Below are positions 1 to 4,735 of a DNA stretch of 5,260 bases, in pieces. This DNA comes from UBA2239 sp050177075 (GTDB lineage Bacteria > Pseudomonadota > Gammaproteobacteria > Burkholderiales > UBA9220), in NCBI GenBank assembly GCA_050177075.1, contig JBFXHL010000133.1:1-5260 (forward strand), written 5' to 3'. A program made the position numbers and the translations under genes. Position 1 is the first letter of the stretch. Each line of letters starts with the position of its first letter. The notes beneath the pieces are model-generated. The model did no database searches and was not told the DNA's origin. It saw only the letters and a program-made list of their open reading frames with translations.

Positions 1-641
1 GGTGGGACCCGAACTCGGAATTCAAGCCCCTGCACGACATCAACCCGCTGCGCCTGGACTGGATCGACCAGCATGCGGCCATCGCAGGCAAGAAGGTCAT
101 CGACGTCGGCTGCGGCGGCGGCATCCTCAGCGAATCAATGGCCGACCGGGGGGCGGAGGTCACCGGCATCGACCTCGGCGAAAAGGCCCTCAAGGTCGCG
201 CGCCTGCACCTGCTGGAATCGGGCCGCAAGGTCGATTACCGGCTGGTCGCCGCCGAGGACATGGCCGCGCAGAATCCATCTGCTTTTGACGCCGTCACCT
301 GCATGGAAATGCTCGAGCATGTGCCCTCGCCCGCTTCCATCGTGCAGGCCTGCGCTCAGCTCGTCAAACCCGGCGGTTGGGTGTTCTTCTCCACCTTGAA
401 CCGCAACCTCAAGAGCTACGCCTTCGCCGTTCTGGGCGCGGAATACCTCCTGAAAATGCTGCCCAAGGGCACGCACGACTACGCCAAGTTCATCAAGCCC
501 GCAGAACTGGCCGGGTTTGCCCGCGGCGCCGGCCTGGAAGTGGTCGACCTCGTCGGCATGAGCTACAACCCCCTCACCAGGACCTACGCGCTGGGAAACG
601 ACACCGGCGTTAACTACCTGATGGCCTGCCGCAAGCCATGA
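1..641 (+). CDS. ubiG: Ubiquinone biosynthesis O-methyltransferase UbiG, 5'-truncated by window edge
   Basis: The reading frame is open from base 3 to the TGA at 639-641 and gives 212 residues; the N-terminus lies outside the window. UbiG is an SAM-dependent enzyme that carries out both O-methylation steps in ubiquinone (coenzyme Q) synthesis. The fragment opens with the family signature WDPNSEFKPLHDINPLRL. The SAM-binding motif I, VIDVGCGGGILSE, is at fragment residues 32-44. A post-I region CMEMLEHVPSP and the motif VKPGGWVFFSTLNRN follow. The C-terminal part contains KGTHDYAKFIKP and GMSYNPLTRTYALGNDTGVNYL, both typical of UbiG. E. coli UbiG is 240 residues, so only some 25-30 residues appear to be missing. 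The stop overlaps the start of the next gene (ATGA at 638-641), so the two are probably co-transcribed and translationally coupled. No frameshift or odd residue is seen. Identification is from recognised motifs, not a database search. Confidence 0.96.
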   Translation, partial: WDPNSEFKPLHDINPLRLDWIDQHAAIAGKKVIDVGCGGGILSESMADRGAEVTGIDLGEKALKVARLHLLESGRKVDYRLVAAEDMAAQNPSAFDAVTCMEMLEHVPSPASIVQACAQLVKPGGWVFFSTLNRNLKSYAFAVLGAEYLLKMLPKGTHDYAKFIKPAELAGFARGAGLEVVDLVGMSYNPLTRTYALGNDTGVNYLMACRKP

Positions 642-1291
642 TCCAGGCCGTTCTCTTCGACCTCGACGGCACCCTGGTCGACACCGCCCCCGACCTCGGC
701 TACGCCCTCAACCTGCAGCGCAGCCTGCACGGCCTGCCGCCGCTGTCCTTTGACGCCATCCGCCCGCAGGCCTCGCACGGCGCGCGCGGCCTCTTGATGC
801 TGGGCTTCGGCCTCAAGCCCGAAGACAGCGGCTTCAACCCCATGCGCCAGGAATTCCTGCAGCTTTACGCCGACAACCTCTGCCGCCACTCGCGCCTGTT
901 CGACGGCGTGGCCGAGGCCCTGGCCGAGCTGGAAGCGCGCAAGCTGCCCTGGGGCGTGGTCACCAACAAGCCGGCGCGCTTCACCGAGCCCCTGCTCTCC
1001 CTGCTGGATTTGGCCGAGCGCGCCGCCTGCGTCGTTTCCGGCGACACCTGCCCCGAACCCAAGCCCCACCCCGGCCCCCTGCTCCACGCCAGCTCCCTCA
1101 TCGGCATTCCCGCCGGGCAATGCCTCTATGTGGGCGATGCCGAGCGCGACGTCGAAGCCGCCCGCAAGGCCGGCATGCCCTGCATCGTCGCCCATTACGG
1201 CTACCTCGGCGAGAATGACGCCCCCGACGCCTGGGGCGCAGACGGACTCATCCACCGACCGCAGGAACTGCTGAATTTCCTTGGCGCTTGA
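638..1291 (+). CDS. HAD-family phosphatase, Gph-like; possibly MupP (MurNAc-6-phosphate phosphatase)
   Basis: This is a 217-residue cytoplasmic haloacid dehalogenase-fold phosphatase. HAD motif I is FDLDGTLVDT with nucleophile D8 and acid/base D10. Motif II is VVTNK with T109. Motif III is the lysine at 142 in PKPHPGP. Motif IV is GDAERD at 166-171, supplying magnesium-binding acids. A helical cap domain occupies roughly residues 18-85. The family label is usually phosphoglycolate phosphatase (Gph), which salvages 2-phosphoglycolate. However, the stretches WGVVTNKPARFTEP and the C-terminal HYGYLGENDAPDAWGAD resemble, from memory, Pseudomonas MupP, which dephosphorylates MurNAc-6-phosphate in peptidoglycan recycling and also lies directly beside ubiG. 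I therefore leave the symbol blank. The ATG overlaps the ubiG stop, which supports this start and coupling to ubiG. Residues 46-48 read SHG where many relatives have a glycine-rich loop. Confidence 0.93.
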   Translation: MIQAVLFDLDGTLVDTAPDLGYALNLQRSLHGLPPLSFDAIRPQASHGARGLLMLGFGLKPEDSGFNPMRQEFLQLYADNLCRHSRLFDGVAEALAELEARKLPWGVVTNKPARFTEPLLSLLDLAERAACVVSGDTCPEPKPHPGPLLHASSLIGIPAGQCLYVGDAERDVEAARKAGMPCIVAHYGYLGENDAPDAWGADGLIHRPQELLNFLGA

Positions 1292-1321
1292 ACTTTCTCC
1301 CCGAATCCCCATCTGAAGGAC

Positions 1322-1327
1322 TACAAT
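1322..1327 (+). promoter_or_regulatory. Candidate -10 element of ssrA promoter
   Basis: TACAAT lies in the 56-base gap between the phosphatase stop and the mature tmRNA 5' end. It would start transcription near 1334, leaving a short leader to be removed by RNase P. There is no convincing -35 at 16-18 bases; TTGAAC at 1288-1293 is too far upstream (28-base spacer). The assignment rests on the -10 and position alone. Confidence 0.35.
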
Positions 1328-1347
1328 CTGAATTGCCAAGTTTCCCA

Positions 1348-1710
1348 GGGGCCGACCTGGCTTCGACGTGGGTCGCAAAGCAGAGCAGGGCATACCGAGG
1401 GTCAGAGCACCTCGTAAATCCAACTGAAAATTTATAGTCGCCAACGACGAAAACTACGCCCTGGCCGCCTAAGGCCAGGACCCACACCGGATCGTTCATG
1501 GGCCGGGCCGGGTAAAACCGGCAGTGGGTTAATCAACATGAAATCGCGTTTGCCCGGGTGGCTTGGTCAAACGTTAAATCAAGGCCACTCGCTCGATGCC
1601 AGCCTGTCCGGCCGGCGTGCATCGGGTTAAAACCAAACGACCGGAATAAGTATGTAGAACTGCCTGTAGAGGGCTTGCGGACGCGGGTTCGATTCCCGCC
1701 GGCTCCACCA
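1348..1710 (+). ncRNA. ssrA: tmRNA (transfer-messenger RNA), complete one-piece form
   Basis: tmRNA rescues ribosomes stalled on broken messages, together with SmpB, by adding a degradation tag. The 5' end GGGGCCG (1348-1354) pairs with CGGCTCC (1700-1706), with one G-U pair, to make the seven-base acceptor stem. It is followed by discriminator A1707 and an encoded CCA (1708-1710). The T arm is GCGGG-TTCGATT-CCCGC at 1683-1699. The 5' side carries the conserved GACCTGGCTTCGACG stretch. A pseudoknot-1 type stem CGAGG/CCTCG flanks GTCAGAGCA, just upstream of the tag region. The tag reading frame and the H5 hairpin are both recognisable. The single continuous 363-base molecule excludes the two-piece form found in alphaproteobacteria. 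ssrA 3' ends are frequent integration sites for phages and islands, which matters for what lies downstream. Confidence 0.98.
1440..1472 (+). other. tmRNA tag-peptide reading frame (ANDENYALAA)
   Basis: Ten codons from the resume codon GCC at 1440-1442 to TAA at 1470-1472 encode ANDENYALAA. With the alanine carried by tmRNA itself this gives the usual AANDENYALAA degron recognised by ClpXP and related proteases. The stop sits in the loop of the H5 hairpin CTGGCC-GCCTAA-GGCCAG (1461-1478). TAGTC immediately precedes the resume codon, as in E. coli. This tag occurs in enterobacteria and, to my recollection, some betaproteobacteria such as Nitrosomonas. Confidence 0.97.
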
Positions 1711-1724
1711 TTTCAAAAAGACAG

Positions 1725-1769
1725 ACCCGTCCACTAACCGCGTCCGGTTATTGGGCGGGTTTTGTTTTT
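1725..1769 (+). terminator. Intrinsic terminator of ssrA, possibly bidirectional
   Basis: Bases 1725-1740 pair with 1745-1760 over 16 positions, with one C/T mismatch and one G-U pair, around a CGTC loop. A T-rich tract TTTGTTTTT (1761-1769) follows. On the opposite strand the same hairpin is followed by CTGTCTTTTT (complement of 1715-1724), so it could also end transcription of the convergent small gene at 1825-2013. Confidence 0.92.
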
Positions 1770-1781
1770 CTTCGTATTGTC

Positions 1782-1797
1782 AGCGACTTACGTCGCT
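1782..1797. repeat. Short perfect inverted repeat (hairpin)
   Basis: AGCGAC and GTCGCT form a perfect six-base stem around a TTAC loop. It lies between the ssrA terminator and the end of the convergent small gene. Neither side has a good T-run next to it, so it is at best an auxiliary 3' structure. Confidence 0.5.
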
Positions 1798-1824
1798 TTC
1801 AGGGGGTTGGCGCTGCCGCCCCGA

Positions 1825-2013
1825 TCACTCCCGTTTCGGGAAATCCGTCATACCCCGCTTCTCTTTCGCCTCATCATTCTCCGCATTCTTACCCCCATTC
1901 TCCGGACCTCGTCCGGTGTCCTGCATTTTTTCCTGCAACCGTTGTTCGGCGATTTCGTCGGCAAACTGGTTGATACTCTTCATGATTCCGTCAAACAGGT
2001 CGTTGATGTCCAT
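1825..2013 (-). CDS. Small hypothetical protein, 62 residues, highly charged
   Basis: I do not recognise this protein. The minus-strand frame starts at ATG (2013-2011) and ends at TGA (1827-1825). Its best support is a strong ribosome-binding site, GAGGAG (complement of 2023-2028), nine bases before the ATG. A weak CATAAT -10 candidate (complement of 2036-2041) lies just upstream. Residues 1-31 (beginning MDINDLFDGIMKSINQFADE) look like an amphipathic helix with regularly spaced hydrophobics. Residues 32-62 are rich in G, N, E, D and K and probably disordered. There is no signal peptide, membrane segment or cysteine. It is convergent with ssrA and divergent from the restriction operon. Bases 1902-1916 inside it form a six-base inverted repeat (CCGGAC-CTC-GTCCGG). 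It could be a small accessory or regulatory protein, or a chance frame; the ribosome-binding site and coherent composition favour a gene. Confidence 0.5.
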   Translation of the reverse strand: MDINDLFDGIMKSINQFADEIAEQRLQEKMQDTGRGPENGGKNAENDEAKEKRGMTDFPKRE

Positions 2014-2043
2014 TGTCGGTGGCTCCTCGTTTTGGATTATGCC

Positions 2044-2054
2044 CTTACTTACCG
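2044..2054 (+). repeat. Direct repeat copy 1, CTTACTTACCG
   Basis: This 11-base sequence recurs exactly at 2188-2198, 144 bases downstream. Both copies are followed at differing distances by a CGGA...AAAAA...CGCA pattern (2061-2076 and 2219-2233), hinting at a longer degenerate duplication. Confidence 0.55.
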
Positions 2055-2066
2055 GAGAGACGGAGA

Positions 2067-2090
2067 CAAAAACGCAGGACAGCGTTTTTG
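2067..2090. terminator. Symmetric hairpin flanked by A and T tracts, probable bidirectional terminator
   Basis: CAAAAACGC (2067-2075) and GCGTTTTTG (2082-2090) form a perfect nine-base stem around AGGACA. The GC core followed by five Ts reads as a weak intrinsic terminator on both strands. It lies between the start of the minus-strand small gene and the restriction operon and may insulate the two. The GC part of the stem is short, so efficiency may be low. Confidence 0.5.
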
Positions 2091-2140
2091 AACGCCTGCA
2101 AGGCGGCCCCGAAGGGGTGAAGCGCAGGGATGCGCGGAAT
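2091..2140 (+). other. Cluster of short GC-rich hairpins in the intergenic region
   Basis: Three small stem-loops follow each other: CGCC-TGCAA-GGCG (2093-2105), CCCC-GAA-GGGG (2107-2117) and GCGCA-GGGA-TGCGC (2121-2134). The third has a GNRA-type GGGA loop. I see no convincing gene in this stretch. The arrangement resembles a structured intergenic element or leader, but I cannot assign it to a named family. Confidence 0.4.
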
Positions 2141-2187
2141 AAAGTGTCGGGCGGAGGCTGAATTTTTTCGTGCTGGCCGTCTGAGGG

Positions 2188-2198
2188 CTTACTTACCG
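2188..2198 (+). repeat. Direct repeat copy 2, CTTACTTACCG
   Basis: Exact second copy of the 11-base sequence at 2044-2054. It lies about 135 bases before the start codon of the helix-turn-helix gene and upstream of that gene's candidate promoter. It could be part of a regulatory site or a trace of duplication at an insertion junction. Confidence 0.55.
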
Positions 2199-2259
2199 TG
2201 TGGCGCTGGGATGTGTGTCGGAAAAAAACCGCAACTGACCAAGATTCCCCGTTTTCTTC

Positions 2260-2288
2260 TTGTCTTTATGGGTGGCCAGGGTTATCTT
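2260..2288 (+). promoter_or_regulatory. Candidate sigma-70 promoter of the restriction-modification operon
   Basis: TTGTCT (2260-2265) matches the -35 consensus at four of six bases. After a 17-base spacer, TATCTT (2283-2288) matches the -10 at four of six. Transcription would start near 2295, leaving a leader of about 40 AT-rich bases before the ATG at 2334. It is the best-spaced pair seen but is weak; other AT-rich hexamers in 2283-2310 could serve instead. Confidence 0.35.
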
Positions 2289-2333
2289 TCTTTATCAATT
2301 TTTCGCTACGAATCTCTTCCGAACGGTGAGGTC

Positions 2334-2531
2334 ATGGATAAAATCGACAAATGGCTGACCATTGATGAACTGGCAAGCTACATCAAAATGAGCCGGACCA
2401 AGCTCTATGGCATGGCCCAGCGCGGCGAGGTTCCCGCCTCGAAGATCGGCAACCAGTGGCGTTTTGACCGGGAGGAGATCGATCAGTGGATGAAGGCGCA
2501 CGCGACCGGTAAAGGGGGTTCGAAGGCATGA
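2334..2531 (+). CDS. Helix-turn-helix DNA-binding protein, excisionase/MerR-like family
   Basis: This 65-residue protein is nearly all one winged-helix/helix-turn-helix domain of the excisionase type (HTH_17, excisionase-family DNA-binding domain). WLTIDELASYIKMSRTKLY (residues 7-25) supplies the helix-turn-helix, with M19-S20-R21 at the turn into the recognition helix. GEVPASKIGNQWRFDREEI (31-49) is the wing and closing helix, followed by DQWM. The start was chosen at 2334 because GGTGA (2325-2329) gives a Shine-Dalgarno match and the domain begins immediately after it; the frame is open further upstream to 2130, but that extension looks non-coding. Its stop overlaps the next start (ATGA at 2528-2531), so it is the first gene of the restriction operon. 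By analogy with controller proteins it may regulate the operon. Alternatively it could be an excisionase relic of a mobile element, though no integrase is present. Confidence 0.88.
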   Translation: MDKIDKWLTIDELASYIKMSRTKLYGMAQRGEVPASKIGNQWRFDREEIDQWMKAHATGKGGSKA

Positions 2532-4735
2532 GCGCACTGGAAATCAAACGAGACGAAAAGAAGGGAAAAATCTGGAGCCATGTGCGCAGCAAATGGCTGG
2601 TGGAAACGCCCGAAGAGACGGTGCGCCAGGAATATTTGCTGGTGCTGGTCAACGAGTATGGTTTCGCCCTCGATCAGATCGCCGAGGAGATGGACCTGAC
2701 CGGCCGGGGTTCAGCTTCCGCCCGCGCCGATTTTGTCATCTGGCGCACCGCCCAGGACAAGGCCGACGACAACGCACCCTTTATCATCGTCGAATGCAAA
2801 TCCGATAACGTCACCATCAAGCCGCAAGATTACAGCCAGGGTGAAAACTATGCCCGTATCTGCGGCGCACCGTTCTTCGTTACCCACAACTCGCGGGAAA
2901 CCAAATACTGGCGGGTCAAGAAAGACAAGGTGCCTGGCTACACGGAAGAGATCGAAAATATTCCCCATGGCGACGCCTCGGACAAGGACATCGAGGAACT
3001 GCTCTCCAAGCTCCGCGCCTTCAAGGAAAAGGAATTCGCCGACCTGCTGCACAAGTGCCACAACATCATCCGCAACCGTGAGAAGAAAGACCCGGCGGCC
3101 GCCTTCGATGAAATCGCCAAGGTGCTGTTCATCAAGGTCTACGTGGAACGCTCACTGCTCACCCGGCGCAACAAGACCAACCTTTTTACCGTCGAGGTGC
3201 TGAAAAACCAGATCGCCGAAAACCCGCTGGACAACCTCTTTCAGGAAACCAAGCGGGCCTACGCCGCCGACAAGATTTTCGAGGACGACGAACGCATTAA
3301 CCTCAAACCCGCCACCGGCGAGGCCATCGTCAAGGAGTTGGAGAAATACAACCTTTCCGACACCAGCGAGGACGTGAAGGGCGTCGCCTTCGAACGTTTC
3401 CTTGGCCGCACCTTCCGGGGCGAGATCGGCCAGTTTTTCACTCCGCGCACCATCGTCGAATTCATGGTGCACATGGTCGACCCGCAGGAGGGTGAGATTG
3501 TCTGCGACCCGGCCAGCGGCTCGGGCGGCTTTCTGATCCGCGTATTCGAGATCGTGCGCGAAAAGATCCTCGCCGACGCCGACCGCGAGTACAACGCCTT
3601 CAAGGCCGAGGTCGAAAAGGACACATCGCTCACCGAGGAGCAGCGGGCCAAGAAGCTTCAGGACAAATTCACCGAGGTGCAGGCACTCATCGACCAGAAA
3701 CGCGAGGGTTCCCGCTTGTGGAAGCTCTCCAATCGCTGCATCTACGGCACCGACGCCAACGACCGCATGGCCCGCACCAGCAAGATGAACATGATCATGC
3801 ACGGCGACGGTCACGGCGGCGTCCACCACCACGACGGCTTTCTGAACGTCAACGGCATCTTCGAGGGGCGTTTCGACATCATCCTCACCAATCCGCCCTT
3901 TGGGGCCAATGTCGAGCCCACCGACAAGGTGCTAGAGGTGGATGTCAAGGTCAATCCGGACGCCGAAGAACGCTATCTGAAGGAATACGGAGACCTCTAC
4001 CGTGAGGCCCAGAACCGGGTGAAGGCCGCGCTCAACAAGCCCATCGCCAGCCTGTTCGACCTGCCCAAGAGCGACAAGGCCAAGATCAAGACCGAGGTGC
4101 TCTTTATCGAGCGCTGCCTCGACCTGCTCTCACCCGGCGGCCGCCTGGGCATCGTGCTGCCGGAAGGCATTTTCAACAATCCGTCGCTTGCCTATGTGCG
4201 CGAATTCACCGAAGACCGCGCCTTCCTCCGCGCCGTGGTCAGCCTGCCGCAGGAGACCTTTGTCAGCTCCGGAGCCAGCGTGAAATGCTCGCTGCTCTTC
4301 CTGCAAAAGTTCACCGAGGAGGAACAGCAGCAATTCGACGAGACCTACGCCACCGCCAAGGCCGAGATCGAAGCCCGGTACGCCGATGAGATCAAAGCGG
4401 AACGGGAGCGGCTGGAAAGCGAAATCGAGGCGGCCAGGCAGGCCAAGGACGCAGAAAAGCGCAAGGCCCTGCAAAAGGAGCTCAAGGACTACCTGAAGGC
4501 GATGGAAATCCGGCGGATCACCGAGGCGCGGCAATTGCTCAAGGAACGCTTCAACTACCCCATCTTCATGTACGAGGCGGAAAAGGTCGGCATTTCCGCC
4601 ACCGGCGAAGAGGATCAGAACGAACTTTACCCCAACCCCAACCAGCCAGCCGATTGCGACAAGACCTGCCTGGAGTGGTACCGGGAGTTTCTGGCTGACC
4701 CGAGCGCCTTTGCCGTCGCGGGAGGGGCTGAGTGA
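2528..4735 (+). CDS. Restriction-modification fusion: HsdR-type nuclease domain plus HsdM-type N6-adenine methyltransferase
   Basis: This 735-residue cytoplasmic protein joins two domains. Residues about 25-135 match the type I restriction HsdR N-terminal fold: RQEYL with E36, D68 in RADFVIW, and VECK with E89 and K91, together a full PD-(D/E)xK nuclease signature. Residues about 165-595 are an HsdM-type methyltransferase: GQFFTPRTIVEFM (motif X, 301-313), DPASGSGGFL (motif I for SAM, 327-336, with S where C is usual), IYGTDAND plus MNMIMHGDG (405-428), and the catalytic NPPF at 455-458, indicating N6-adenine methylation. LDLLSPGGRLGIVLPEGIF (531-549) and VSLPQETF follow. Charged helical stretches lie at 341-395 and 596-665, the latter probably coiled coil. 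Classic HsdM is about 500-530 residues, so the extra length fits the fusion. AGGGGG (2513-2518) precedes the ATG, and the start overlaps the upstream gene. It must pair with the specificity subunit downstream. BcgI-like or type I-associated; which one cannot be settled here. Confidence 0.93.
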   Translation: MSALEIKRDEKKGKIWSHVRSKWLVETPEETVRQEYLLVLVNEYGFALDQIAEEMDLTGRGSASARADFVIWRTAQDKADDNAPFIIVECKSDNVTIKPQDYSQGENYARICGAPFFVTHNSRETKYWRVKKDKVPGYTEEIENIPHGDASDKDIEELLSKLRAFKEKEFADLLHKCHNIIRNREKKDPAAAFDEIAKVLFIKVYVERSLLTRRNKTNLFTVEVLKNQIAENPLDNLFQETKRAYAADKIFEDDERINLKPATGEAIVKELEKYNLSDTSEDVKGVAFERFLGRTFRGEIGQFFTPRTIVEFMVHMVDPQEGEIVCDPASGSGGFLIRVFEIVREKILADADREYNAFKAEVEKDTSLTEEQRAKKLQDKFTEVQALIDQKREGSRLWKLSNRCIYGTDANDRMARTSKMNMIMHGDGHGGVHHHDGFLNVNGIFEGRFDIILTNPPFGANVEPTDKVLEVDVKVNPDAEERYLKEYGDLYREAQNRVKAALNKPIASLFDLPKSDKAKIKTEVLFIERCLDLLSPGGRLGIVLPEGIFNNPSLAYVREFTEDRAFLRAVVSLPQETFVSSGASVKCSLLFLQKFTEEEQQQFDETYATAKAEIEARYADEIKAERERLESEIEAARQAKDAEKRKALQKELKDYLKAMEIRRITEARQLLKERFNYPIFMYEAEKVGISATGEEDQNELYPNPNQPADCDKTCLEWYREFLADPSAFAVAGGAE

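Noticed and set aside
614..1444. Long minus-strand open frame (276 codons) opposite the phosphatase gene and the ssrA 5' part
   Set aside because: It runs antisense to a clear HAD phosphatase and into tmRNA; long antisense frames are expected in GC-rich coding DNA, and its glycine/alanine/valine-rich translation has no recognisable domain.
1683..1710. Possible attachment-site duplication of the tmRNA 3' end inside the window
   Set aside because: I looked for a second copy of TTCGATTCCCGCCGG or GGCTCCACCA downstream and found none, so no att pair can be claimed.
1751..2161. Plus-strand open frames across the ssrA terminator and the intergenic region
   Set aside because: They begin within the terminator hairpin or T-tract, have no ribosome-binding site and lie opposite the better-supported minus-strand small gene.
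2130..2333. N-terminal extension of the HTH protein to an upstream start
   Set aside because: The upstream frame crosses intergenic hairpin, repeat and promoter-like sequence, while a Shine-Dalgarno match stands directly before the ATG at 2334 where the conserved domain begins.
3152..3832. Minus-strand open frame of 226 codons inside the methyltransferase fusion
   Set aside because: It lies entirely opposite well-supported methyltransferase motifs and has the typical low-complexity look of an antisense shadow.
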